A stretch of 64,000 nt of DNA from positions 81,458,060 through 81,522,059 of the forward strand of contig CM060680.1 in NCBI GenBank assembly GCA_030686995.1. The letters are read 5' to 3'. The notes below the pieces were generated by a model. That model was not told where the DNA came from and did no database searches. It saw only the letters and a program-made list of their open reading frames with translations. This DNA is from Artemisia argyi (lineage: Eukaryota; Streptophyta; Magnoliopsida; Asterales; Asteraceae). Every line of letters starts with the position of its first letter. The first letter of the stretch is position 1. Of this stretch, positions 45,301 through 58,069 are shown in pieces. The position numbers and the translations under genes are program-made.

Positions 45301-48300
45301 GATATCAATATCATGGTGTTCTTTTTAGTTAATTAGCGTGCTATATTGGTTTGATTAAAAGTAAGCTTGAGAGATTGCATTTGTTTTCACTCAATATTAG
45401 TTAATTGAGCTGGTTAAGGATTCAAGTGTATATGTGATTCTGCTGTTTGGGACACAGATATTATGATGAGAAGTGCAACTGTGAAATTGGATGATATTTT
45501 AGTTAATATTATATGTTGTTCCCAAGTATGAGTAGATTCCAGTTAGATAGTTTGCGTGAAAGAGTATCCAATTTCGTAGGATTGTCTCTTGAATCTGTTT
45601 ATATTGTTGTTCGGTATTTAATGTTGGGGCTTAGGGAAATGCGGTTGTGAATATGGATGATATTTTAGTACATATCGTGTTGTTTTCCAACTAGATTCTG
45701 GTTAATAAGCAGTGGTGGAACTAGGGGGTGTCCCGCGGTGTCACGCGACACGGATGAAATTTTGAATCATAGTGCAAAATTTAGTAAAAAGTCCCAGAGT
45801 TTCTGAAATGTGCTTGGTCCAAAAAAAACGTCTCTAGTACTAGCTTAATTAGTCCATTAATAGGTTAAGGGTTAACTTATTTATTATCGAACTCAAATCG
45901 TTTTAATAAAATCGTTTTTTTCTCTTCATTTCCCCCCTTTATATTACATTTCAAAAAAAGTTGTGCACCCGGTCACTCATATTCCTGGTTCCGTCACTCT
46001 TAATAAGTGTGACTGGTTTTAATTTTTTGGTAATCTGAAATGTTAGGAGGTGTTTGGTTTGTCAAGGAGGTATAGTAATGGGTATGGGTTTTGTAAACCC
46101 ACCACTTTTGTTGGGTTTAGATTATGTCTAATGTTATGGGTTTCAATATTTCATACCCATATTTCTAAATAAAACCCACTAACCCAACAATTAATTGGGA
46201 ATGAAATCAATTCCTTCATTCCCATACACAAACTAAACACACCCTTATTCTATATCTGGCATAGGTTTTGTGTCTTGATTATATTTGCTTTGTTGTTCGC
46301 CACTCGATGTTTGTCAAACATGAAAGTGATGAAACTAGTTGTAGCAATAGAGCGTTTATTTCTTCTTGGTTTATTTGTTATAATATCTTTTATGACCCTT
46401 AAAATGGTGATATTTTATTAAGCCATGCTACTTTTTGTAGGAACCTTGCCTGCTATCGCACATAAGGATATACAATAAATCCGTGTTGGAATGGGAAATT
46501 TCAGTTGGCTTGCGATACAAGGTACGAGTTTCCAGTACGGCTATCATAACAAGCTTGTTGAATTTTGTACTTGTCCTTACACATGAATAATTAGTTTCTG
46601 TTAGAAGTATTTTTTGTATATTGACAGTATAGTTCTTAAATCCCATTTTTCCTCGAGTCGTTACTCTTTTCTTTGTGATCACTAAAAGGAGAAAACGTCC
46701 GTTCCCTTCATTGAATTTCAATAAACTCGAGTCTCACCACATTAATTAAAATTAAAATCTATTTCTCTACCCAATTCTGTAACAAAAAGCTTCTATATGA
46801 AGTTGAGATAAAAAGAAAAGTTGTATATACTTTTCATTAATTAGTATTCTATAATGATGACTCTACGTTTTTCCCTTAATCCATTTAGAATTGAATATTA
46901 GATCTAGATAGTAGTAAAACTTCAAATGCTATAGAACAGCAACCGTCAAATTTGGTAAATAGAAGTTAAGTTTTTAGTGATTTTTTATTTTGTTGCATGA
47001 TCTGTAGCATTTGTACTTAGTTCCGAAAAATTACATTACATACCTCTCTATACGCATGACATAAGTCACTTGAAACCTACATTACTACCTCTTTTTGTTG
47101 AATGACCAATCAATGATCTGGGGACAACACATTATATGGTTTTGTTTGTTCATCAATATTTAATTTGCCTCTTTGACCTTTTGCTCTTTTGCAGCCTGAG
47201 ACCTTTATAAGAGTCCGGCCACGGTGTGAAGCGCCTCGCCGTGAAATGATGTACCCAATGAACTATACCGCATGCCGATATGTGAGACTATCTTGTTTGC
47301 GGGGGAATCCTATAGCTATTTTCTTCATTCAGGTAATAGGCTGTTTTCGGCACCTTTTCTGCTTGCTTTAGTGCAACAATCAATTATTAGTTCTTGTTAT
47401 GTCCCATTTATGGTGTTTATAGTCCAATTATTGGGGACATGCAGCATAAAGCGGAGGTCATGGGTTCAAATCCTGTCCCCGTGTCCCTTTAATCATGGTA
47501 TTACGCGATTTACCTTTCCCAACTGTGGGACCCCTCGGTGGGATTCGCCAGAGGGTTGATTACCCCTTTTTTTTCTTTTCGCTAATCTTTTACCATACTT
47601 TTTTCCGCCTTGCAGTTGATTGGTGTCCCAGTTACTGGTCTTGAACCAGAGTTTCAACCTGTTATTAACCACCTATTGCCACATATTACTTCTCACAAAC
47701 AAGATGCTGAGGACATTCACCTTCAGGTGGAACATTACACGCACACGCGCACGCGCGCACACATGCACACACACACATATAATGTGTGCTACATACATAT
47801 GTATATCTTGATAGTTTTTATTTCTGTTAGTTTAGCTGTGTACAAATGATTGGATGCGTGTTTATACATTAATTTAATTATCTAACTCCGTTAGTATATA
47901 GCTTCTTCAAGACCTGGCGGGACGGTTGGTGACATTCCTTCCCCAACTTGAGGTATATTTTTCCATTGATTATAAATATCCTACAACTGTGTTTTATTTT
48001 CTTCATACTATGTTAATGAACATACTTTTGTGCAGGCAGATCTTAACAGCTTTGCAGATGCCTCAGAACCTACTCTTCGGTTTCTTGCTATGCTTGCTGG
48101 ACCCTTTTACCCAATCCTGCACATACTAAATGAGAGGTTACGAGCTAGAAATTTTCGTTTTCTTCAAGTATTTTTCTTTTTTTTTTATGCATCTTTCTAT
48201 CATATTCCTATGTCTAAACTAAGTTCCATGTTGCCTGATGATATACTCATTGTAACAATTATAGGGAAAATGCTAAATCAGCTGGCAATGTGTTGGACAG

Positions 48301-51300
48301 TGAAGCATCTAAGAACAGTCCTTCAACACCAGTTTTAACAGTTTCCTCTAATTTTGAGGTGAACGCCGCCTGTTTCTTTGTATTGTTGTGACCAAGATTT
48401 ATTTGTAGCTAGCTTTCTTTCAGTTGATTAATAGTTTTCATGTTCTTCTTATCTTTCTCAGCCAAGGAGATCACGTAACACAGTATCCGCTTTCTCTCAC
48501 ACATCCACCTCCACTGTTTTCCAGGCTGATGCAATTCTTCTGTTGCTAAGAAAGGCTTATAAGGATTCTCATCTGGGAACTGTTTGTAGAACGGTAATAA
48601 TTGGTCTCTGTTCTACGTTTATGCGCGATAAAAGCGATAAAAATTCCATTGTAAGAGCATAAAAGATCCTTAATGCGTACAGATTTTAGTTATCATTGTA
48701 AACTTCATTTCAGGCTTCTAGAGTTTTACGGAAGCTTGAACATCCCAACATGATGCATGAAGCATCTATCTCTACATCTGATGTCACAACAGATAATGAT
48801 GAGGACCCAAATTCCAAGGCCCTTACTGCTCTTCGAACCACAGATTACTCAAACTTGTTTGGGGAGGAGTTTCGAGTAACTGATGATCATTGGGACTTTG
48901 CATATCTCCAACTCCTAGACATTAAGGCCGTTGAAGAAGGAATTTTACACGTTCTTTTTGCTTGTGCATCCCAGGTGGGTCACTTCTTCTACCAAATGTA
49001 TTCAAAGTGTAGTATGTTACTTATAGCAGCATGCCTGTGACCTCGATTGCATTACATGTTGATATGTTTATTTATGTTTCAGCCTCTGCTTTGCAGCAAA
49101 TTGGCTGAAAACAGTTCTGAGTTTTGGTCCACCTTGCCACTCATACAAGCTTTATTGCCAGGTTAGCTCCTTTTGGTGTATTTTACTAATCTTGATCTAG
49201 AATGCGTCTCTATCCTCTTTAATGTTAAATGCACGGCATGTGATGTACAATTTCAACTTGATAAGAGAGTTTATGACGATGTGAAATGTGTCAAATTTGG
49301 TTATATTGTCTTGCTAACAGGATAAATGGTTAAATAAACTTAGCTAACAAAGAAAAAGGTTAGATACTAATAGTCACTTATGGCATAATCAAGTGCCAAC
49401 AGCTACCTAATTTGCTTTATATAAAGATTTATAATTAGTATATTAATTATAATAACAAGAGTTCTTAGATATACAGCATTTAATACTTTCATTTTATGCA
49501 ATTCACAAGTTATATGTTGGCGCGTTAACCTAACCCGGCTCATTTTTGTGATGCTTAGAAATATAAGTGCCTTGACCTGCTACCCAACCTGCCAAACTAC
49601 TCCATTTTCCGCAAAGTAAAACACTTATTAATTATAATATGGAAATTACAAAAATACTTGCTGATAAATCCTTAGATTAATGTCTAAAGGGAGTAGAATA
49701 GAAATGTATGTAGACACACCCATCGTAGATTTGTATACATCTATTCTAATAGTCATTACATAACCTCTTAGTGGTACTATTCAGAAACAAGAGGGCACCA
49801 TTTCTGGCGTGCAGACAATTTAGGGAGATTCTTCACTTGTCTGCCAACATTCTGCATATCATCCTTCATTTGTTAACCCATTAGTTGTTTGCCGAACAAG
49901 GTGGATGATAACGTCTGTGAGAGCTTTTATTCCCTACCTATGTTGAAGAAAATAGTTTGTTTTCCTTTCCTGCAACCACAACATCATGAGCAATCTTTGA
50001 ACAAGAACCCAGATTGATCTCCCTTTACCTCTCGGCTTAAGGTAGTTGATAATTGGATGCCAAGCAATTGAAGCCTATGAATCTTTGGTGCCGTTTCAAC
50101 CCATTTCATACACATGACGAGTACGCACAATGGAACAACAAGGATAGTAGAACAACATGTCAACATATCGGAATAACTATCATGCGAGTAATCACATAGG
50201 GGACACAGAAGGTTATAATTAGAGCTCCAATTTACCATCTTATCTTGTAGTGAACTTCTCTCTGATGGCTGATCATAAAATGCAGGAGTATCTTTGTATT
50301 GGTCGTCTAAATTAAACAAGATTGTCCCAGTCTAGTTTAGCCTTCTCATGCGTGTATCCATGCTTAATCGGTCAAGAAATATCTCCATGTCCACTCTTAT
50401 CGTTCCATGTTGGTGTCAATTGCGACATGTCTGAGGTGTTGTCGAGAATATGAGCACATGTCAATCTCTTGCTACCACGGTGCCCCCTGTTTCTCTAGGT
50501 TTCTGTTTTTCCAGTAAACTTAATAAGTTTTCCATGGACCAGGATGTACTTCAATCTTTGCCTCTGATCTCCCTTTGCAATTATCCTCCTTCCAATCTGG
50601 CTACCTTTTTGGTTTAGAGTTGACCATTCTGATACCTGTTTGATAGGACCCAAATGATATTTTAATGGAAATAATGAATATGTGAATGATATAGAATTGG
50701 TCTGCTTATCCAAAATGACCTAGTTTTAAGAGGTGGGTTCTTTCTGGTGCTGTTTAATTAACCCTAGATTACTTTTCAAATCAGGCATAATACTTGATGT
50801 CTCCTAATCTCTATTATTAGAGCTGTTTATTAAAATAATTATATTAGTTGCTTTTAATAATGAGAATACTATGATTGCCTTTGATTACCTTGAATGTTAC
50901 TCTATTTCTTTTAAGCAAGATGGTTACTTTGTATTTGCTAATTTTCATGTGCAATAAGAATTTCTTTTCATATTCTTACTTCTTTCAGCGCTTCGTCCTA
51001 ATTTTAGCAATTCCAGCCAGGTTGATGATAGTTTCTCCGCTTGGAGACAACCCATTGTGCAACACGCATTGTCTCAGGTTGTCCTCTTCTATAATAATTT
51101 GCAATATGTCAATACAAATTTCTTGCTATATTTCTTTTGTCTTACCGTTGGACCAATTTTAGGTTGTGGTGACATCAACTTCTCCCATGTATCGTCCGCT
51201 GCTTCATGGATGTGCTGGCTACTTGTCATCGTTTTCGCCATCACATGTTTGTTTATATATGCTTGCCTAACTGTATTGCTTTATTTGATATAGGTTTTCA

Positions 51301-54300
51301 GTGAAAGCTAATTGCTATTAACGTGTGATGCAGGCCAAGGCTGCATGCGTACTCATTGATCTCTGTACGGGTGTGCTGGGACCATGGATGGGTCAAGTAA
51401 TTGCAAAGGTTGTACAAGATAAAATATTTCACTGATATACTGTTAGCTTATAACATATTATTTGTACTTTTTTTTTTGATCGAATTATTTGTACTTTTAT
51501 TTCAACTAGAAAGCTGTCACAATGTTTGCTAAAATATTGCAGGTGGACTTAGCTGTGGAGCTTATCGAGGACCTTTTAGGTGTAATTCATGTAAGTCCAA
51601 ATTTATGAACCTTAAGTTGCACACATAATAGCACTAAATAGGTTAACACGAAATACACTTTTGCTTTTTGATTGTTTTTAGGGTGCTCATAATGCAATGT
51701 CCAATGCACGTGTTGCTCTCAAGTACATTGTTTTGGCATTATCTGGACATATGGACGATGTAATGGCAAAATATAAGGTATGGTTCTTTTTATTTCCTTC
51801 CATCTGCTGTTTTATGGCAGTTTGCTCCATGGAAATGCAAATTGTTATATTGAACCGTTCTCATGAGGATTAAGCTCAACTACATACATTTTGTTTTCAG
51901 GATGTTAAGCACCAGATTCTGTTTCTTCTGGAGATTCTGGAGCCTTTCCTTGATCCAGCTTTAACCCCCTTAAAGAGCTTGATAGCATTTGGTAATGTAT
52001 CTCAGATATTTCCTGATAGTCAGGAACAGAATTGCACTGTTGCATTAAACGTTATCCGTAAAGCAGTAACAAAATCTGCCATTCTTCCCTCATTGGAATC
52101 TGAATGGAGACGTGGTTCAGTGGCTCCTATGTAAGATTCGGATTCTGTTTATTATAAGTGTTTTAAGATACGTTAAGTTACCTCATATTTAATTTATTTC
52201 CAACTTTTTTCCTTCGAACCTGAATTTATATAACCATTATCTGTGTTGCAGTGTACTTCTCTCGATTCTGGAACCTCACATGCAATTGCCACCTAGTGTT
52301 GCCCTTGGAAAATCTGCTACTTCTGAAGCAGTGGATCCTCAACTGGCAGATACTTCTCGTTATGGAGCTGTTGCTTCAAAGATTATTGACCGAAACGATA
52401 CTGATGGACAGGCAGACGCTACTGATACTAAGGCTAAGCTAGAAACTTTTGATGATGTTAGCGTTCTTTTTGCGCCGCCTAAAGTCAAGGACATGGTACT
52501 TACACATGCTTCTAATTTGTCTGAGCACACAAGCTCAGATCCAAGCCATTGCAACACCAATGCCGAAGAAAAACATATAGTCGAGAGACAATTGGGCAAT
52601 GCTGAGTACTCAGAGTTGCATACAGAGTGTCTACAGCTTATGAGTTATGGAGATTGTGAGTTGTGGGCCCATGAGTTTAGGCGAGTGGCTTTCGATTTAC
52701 ATTCACAAAGTGATATTACTCCAGAGGGTCACAATGCTGCTGTAGATGCTCTGTTGTTGGCTGCGGAATGTTACGTTAATCCTTTCTTTATGATGTCTTT
52801 CAGAGACAATTTTAAGCTATTTCTGGAGCAAAAAATTGGCAAAACAAATGATAGCTTTGGCTTTGCAGAAATCAAAAGAATTTTGGAAAAAAGTGATGGC
52901 AACTTGGAAACTTTAGCTCTCCTGGAGAAGGAACGGGATAAAATAGTTCTTGAACTTCTTCTTAAGGCTGCTGAATTAGATTGCAAGTTTCAAAAGATGG
53001 TGCCAAACAGTGAGAAGTATTCCATAGTCTCTGATGTGAACGATGATTATATACAGATTTCTGCACCAGATACATCATCTATGGATGCAATCACACTCGT
53101 TCGACAAAATCAAGCATTATTGTGCAGTTTTTTGATAAATTCTTTGCTCAATAAGCAGCACTCCATGCGTGAGATTCTTCTGCAGAGTTTGGTGTTTCTG
53201 TTGCAATCTGCAACTAAACTATATTGTCCTCCTGAACATATAATTGATATCATATTAGAATCTGCTGAATATTTGTATGAGCTCCTTGTATCTTATTGTC
53301 ATCAATCTAAAGAAGGAACTTTGCAATTGGAATTGATCAAGGTACATGAGGTAGAACGTTACTGGACGCTTATTCAAAGATTGGTGGCAGCTTCAAGTGG
53401 AGGTGAAGAAAGTTCTAGCATATTATCTAATATGAGCAAAGGTGCTCGATTCAGTAATTTGGTTCCTTCTTCAGCTTGGATGAAGAAAATATCATCCTTC
53501 TCTTCTTCTGCATCTCCTCTTGTTCGATTTGTTGGATGGATGGCGGTAGCTCGTAATTCGAAACAGTATCAGAAGGAAAGACTGATTCTTGCCTCGGATT
53601 TGTCTCAGCTAACAACGTTGTTATCTGTTTTCGCTGATGAACTCACTGTAGTTGATGACATTGCTGAGCAGAAAGATGTTAAAAGTCAACTTGCTGGTCA
53701 ACATGGAGATCTCTCTTTACGTGTAATCTACCCTGAAATCAGTAATTTCTTCCCCAATTTGAAGAAACAATTTAAAGCCTTCGGGGAGACTATATTGGAG
53801 GCTGTTGGATTGCAATTGAGAGTTCTTCCTTCTAGTGTTGTCCCAGATCTATTGTGCTGGTTTTCTGACTTTTGTTCATGGCCCTTACTTCAGAAAGAGG
53901 ATGACACAATCCTGTCTTCTAAAAGTTCTTCCTTGTTTAAGGGGTTCCTTGCAAAGAATGCAAAAGCAATCATTTTGTATGTGCTTGAAGCCATTGTACG
54001 TGAGCACATGGAAGCAATGGTGCCTGAAATACCTAGAGTTATACAAGTGCTTGAATCCCTGTGTAGAACCTCATACTGTGACGTGGCATTTCTAGATTCT
54101 GTTTTGGGTTTGTTGAAGCCACTCATCTCATATTCCTTAAGGAGGGCATCAAATGAGGAACATCTGGTGGTTGGTGATTCATGCCTTGATTTCGAGTCTT
54201 TGTGCTTCAATGAGCTTTTTAGTAACATTAGAGACCATTCTGCGAATCAGGGTAAGACTTTTGAACAAAGATATAGCAGGGCTCCAACGATTCTTGTTTT

Positions 54301-57300
54301 GGCCTCTGTTTTTCTTGATCTATCGATACAAAGGAAACGGGAGATCTTACAACTTCTTGTATTTTGGGCTGATTTTGCTACCTTTGAGCCAACTACGTCC
54401 TTCTATGACTATCTTTGGGCTTTTCAGGTGGTAATGGAAAGTTGCAAGACTTTGCTAGTTGAAAGACTGCAAGTATTGGGTGTCATTCCAATCAAAATGG
54501 GTCCCAATTTAAAGGATAATGGTGCTTCATGCAATGATAAGTCAAATTCACATTCGTTGTTCCTAGTAGAAGCTTGCAAGGGGTGTGAAAACTTGCAAAG
54601 TGACACACAGGATACATCTGTCTTGAATCAAAAGAACCGTCACTTATCTGTTGAAGAAATAGCAGAATTCTCAAAAGACCTGGAAGGTCTTGTTTCCAAA
54701 CTTAACCCGGCCATTGAGCTATGCTGGAAACTTCATTATCAACCGGCTAAAAAACTCACTGTCACATTAGCCCAATGTTTTGTGTACTTAAGGTGCTTAT
54801 TATCTGTGTTAGAAAAAGATTCTACGATTGCAAAGGAAGAGAAGGAAGATCTGGTTTCACCCAGTTTAGTTGATAACCTTCACTGGAACACCGGTCTAGA
54901 ACAACTTGCTGATATAGTTCTTTCATTACTAGAAAACAGTTGCTGGGAGGTTGCATCTACAATCCTTGATTGCATACTTGAGTCCCCTTGTTTTTTTAGT
55001 TTGGAAAAATTAATTAGTCCTCTTTGTTCAGCCATGAAGAAATTTTCACAGAATGCACCAAAAGTTTCTTGGCGGTTACAGACAAATAAGTGGTTGTCAT
55101 CATTATTGAATGGAGGCAGCCAGTGTCTGCAAGAAAGTCAACTTCCTCTAGTTGACCTTTTATGTTCAATGATGGGTCATGTTGAACCAGAACAACGTTT
55201 TGTTGCACTGAAACATTTGGGGAAGCTGGTAGGCCAAGAAGCAGACAGTGAAGTAATAATCGAACAGGATAATTCATGTGACGAGTCGATTATATCATCC
55301 ATTGTTATTAAAATATGGGATCAAATAGTTGTGCTGGCTTCATCCGACATGTCACCACTTTTAAGGATGCACTCGATGGCACTTTTGGTAAAATGTGTTC
55401 CATTTGCTGAAAGACCACAATTACAGTCTGTTCTTGGGGCAGCTGATAGTTTCCTTCCTTGTTTAGTCAACCTTGGTCAACAGACATGCGAAGACCCTTT
55501 TATGAAACTTTCATTAGCTCTTATCGTGACAATCTGTTTGTACTGTCCTGCTGAAGATGTGTCTCTGATTCCTGAAAGAATTTGGAGAAATATGGAAACT
55601 TTGGGTCAATCAGAAGCTGGTATACTTTCACTCGCTTAAATAAAAAGATTAATTTTATTCTCTGATCCCTTTTTATCCACCTGGATTTATATTGTTTAAA
55701 TTAATCTTTCCCAATGATTGTTACTATGTATATAGGAAACCATGGAGGTCTTGTTCAAAGTGCTTGCAAAGCTTTATGTAAGCTTAAAGTTGAAGGAGAT
55801 GAATCCAAAGAGGTAAGTTTTTTTAATGTCATGTTTTCGCTAATGAAAGTGTGTTTGATCTTTATGATCTGTTTATACTTTTAAAATATGCATTTCTAGA
55901 TTCTCAAGGGAGTTCTCGCATCAAATTATTCAAAACAAGAAGACTCAGATTTCGAAAGCACGCGTGAGTCACTTCTTCAGGTAAGTTTTGACTTTGTAAA
56001 TAGATACACTAAATATATTATACTTCCCAACTAGATCTTTTACAAGTTTTTACCGGGTTTCATCATTAATTGGGTATTTAATGTATGTGATAGGTCCTTG
56101 CGAATTTGACTTCTGTACAGTCGTACTTTGATTTCTTCTCCAAGAAAACTGATGAAAAACTTATGGTAAGTTCTGGCTTTAAAAGATCTCTTGATGCTTT
56201 TTAGACCATTGACAGCTCTGGATATGTCACAGGAAATTGAGGAGGCTGAAATTGAAGTGGATCTTTTACACAAAGAGCAGTCTGTTCAGGATTCATCTAA
56301 TGATTTCACTGATTGGAGGAAACTTCCTTTTCTAGCCAGTAATGTCTCTTAAGCCAGTGTTCACTAACTCAAATGCTCTGGAAATTCAACTACACATTTC
56401 TCATGTCACTCTTTTGATACCAGGTTATGAGAAGGAAGAAAAACGTCTTCAAGAAATCAAGGATGAAATTCAATCTCTGTACGTACTATCTTCAGTTAAA
56501 CTATGTTTAAAATCAGGCCACTTTCTTTATTTTTCTAAACCCAGATATCTTGGATTGCTAAATATATTGAATATCAATAATTTATTTTTATGTGATTAGT
56601 GAAAAGGCTAAGCTTAAAGAAGAAATTGTAGCCCGCAGACAGAAGAAGTTGCTCATAAGACGGGCACGTCAAAAATACTTAGAGGAGACAGCCCTGCATG
56701 AAGCAGAGCTTCTTCAGGAACTTGATAGGTTTGATCTTTTCTTTTCTGGCGTATTCTGCCCTTAGCCATTAAACTTCGAAGTAAAATAATCGTATAGTGT
56801 ATTTCCCACTTTTATAGAGAAAGGGCTGCTGAAATGGAAAACGAACTTGAGAGACAAAAGTTACTGGCTGCAGAGCGCGCAAAAACTAGGGAGCTTCAGC
56901 ACAATCTTGAAATGGAAAAAGAAAAGAAAACACAAGTAAGATTAAATGAGCTCAGTTGAATGGATAGGTCTTCATATTGAATGCTTATTCTTTTTCCTTG
57001 TTATTTAGGCATAGCAAAATGATCGCTATCAAAGTTAAATATCTTTTACTTGTTGCTCCGCATATAGGATATAATTTGTATCAGTTAACAGTTGTTTATG
57101 ATCTGGCAACAGTTTTGATTACCTAGTTATTGAGGCTCTTCAATTTTTTTGTAGAGGGAACTCCAACGTGAATTAGAGCAGGCCGAGTCTGGGCTCCGAC
57201 CAGGGTCAAGGAGGGAATTTTCTTCTACTGGTAGTAGGTATGCCTTGGTGTCTATCATCAGACTCATTTTATGGATATATATGTTTTTAGCATTTCTAGA

Positions 57301-58069
57301 TTTAATATCCACTGAGGTATAAATTTCATGAGCTGTTTTATGCCTTTAAATATAAGGACTTGTATTTTAAACAGCGAACAGTTAGTCATCTCTACCATCT
57401 TTAACCTGGATATATATAATTAATAAATATGGCAGTTTGGACCCATTTAATTACAGAAAAAGATAAGTACAACAATCATTTAGATCTTCATGTATAACTT
57501 AGGAGGTTATATCTGCTAAAAGAAAAATGACTAATTTTAACCAGTTTGACCCATTATCCTTTTAGCTGATCGTTTTTGACCTGTTTAAGATAAAATAGAA
57601 CGCAACTCAACCATACATGGGATGTGTTTCAAATTTTCTCTCCTTTCATGTATGCAGTCGTCCTCGAGATAGATATCGGGAAAGGGATAATGGAAGACCA
57701 ACAAACGAAGGCACGTTAAGAACAAGTGGTAGTGGCGATTTTACAAACCCCAGTTCTTCCATGGCATCTACACAAAACATTGTCCTACCAGGGCAACGGC
57801 AATTTTCAGGCCAACAAACAACTCTATTACAATCCCGTGACCGCCCAGATGATGGTGGTAGTGGTTATGAAGAAAACATTGATGGTAGTAGAGACTCGGG
57901 AGATACAGGGAGTGTCGGTGAACCAGATCTAATGATGGCATTGGAGGGGCAATCTGGTAACTTTGGGCCTGGTCAACGACATGGTTCTAGAGGGAACAAG
58001 CCCAGGCAGGTGATGGACCGAAGAGAACGAGACACAAGGCGTGAGGGGAAATGGGAAAGAAGACATTAA
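42379..58069 (+). CDS. large conserved plant protein: galactose-binding-like N-terminus, helical body, coiled-coil tail
   Basis: 26 exons: 42379-42546, 46441-46521, 47195-47332, 47616-47726, 47902-47952, 48036-48136, 48265-48358, 48462-48593, 48714-48974, 49083-49161, 50989-51077, 51163-51246, 51334-51408, 51543-51590, 51682-51777, 51901-52130, 52252-55619, 55736-55812, 55900-55980, 56094-56165, 56233-56338, 56424-56478, 56600-56728, 56818-56935, 57155-57237, 57658-58069. All borders are GT-AG and the total is 6,339 nt (2,112 residues). Residues about 35-130 (HWSTATNTKEW, RYVRLSCLRGNPIAIFF) resemble an F5/8-type galactose-binding fold; this is inference. A long Leu-rich helical region without clear repeats follows, then a coiled coil (about 1,850-1,990) and an Arg/Ser/Asp-rich end (RPRDRYRERDNGR...RREGKWERRH). 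I recognise the family as a single-copy angiosperm protein but know no firm function or symbol. No lesion found. Confidence 0.92.
42560..45480. repeat. degenerate tandem repeat filling intron 1
   Basis: About 16-18 units of roughly 120-180 bp. Each has a core like TTTTGTAGCTTGATTGTGTT, TGTTAGGGTTTAGGAA, GTGAAATTAGATGATAT and GTTGCTTATAAGTTCAG. Units are 60-85% alike by eye. At 43370-43470 a nested run of five copies of a 20-22-bp ACGAAGTGAAATTAGGTT unit occurs. The intron (42547-46440) is 3.9 kb, by far the longest of the gene. Confidence 0.8.
45720..45999. mobile_element. hAT-like MITE in intron 1
   Basis: 280 bp with terminal inverted repeats CAGTGGTGGAACTAGG and, reversed, GAGTGACGGAACCAGG (13 of 16 match). 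An 8-bp target duplication TTAATAAG lies on each side (45712-45719, 46000-46007). No coding capacity. Confidence 0.75.
46046..46244. mobile_element. Tourist/PIF-Harbinger-like MITE in intron 1
   Basis: 199 bp with termini GGAGGTGTTTGGTTTGT and, reversed, GGGTGTGTTTAGTTTGT (14 of 17 match). It is flanked by TTA on each side, the usual 3-bp target of this superfamily. No coding capacity. Confidence 0.7.
47400..47578 (+). mobile_element. tRNA-derived SINE in intron 3
   Basis: A B box-like GGGTTCAAATCC near 47460 is followed by a body TGTGGGACCCCTCGGTGGGA and a T-rich tail before the exon 4 acceptor. The A box is poorly preserved and no clear target duplication is seen. Confidence 0.5.
47737..47780. 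repeat. CA/CG purine-pyrimidine repeat in intron 4
   Basis: Alternating ACACGCACACGCGCACGCGC-type run, 11 bp after the exon 4 donor. Confidence 0.85.
49960..50720 (-). pseudogene. LINE reverse-transcriptase tail fragment in intron 10
   Basis: The minus strand at 49984-50319 contains DKMVNWSSNYNLLCPLCDYS then HDSYSDM, the zinc-binding pattern CPLC...H found C-terminal to RT in plant L1-type LINEs. The surrounding frames are broken. It lies in the 1.8-kb intron 10 (49162-50988), longer than its neighbours. Confidence 0.45.

Noticed and set aside
46428..46721. 97-codon minus-strand ORF over exon 2
   Set aside because: Shadow of the plus-strand exon, whose splice borders and frame fit the gene.
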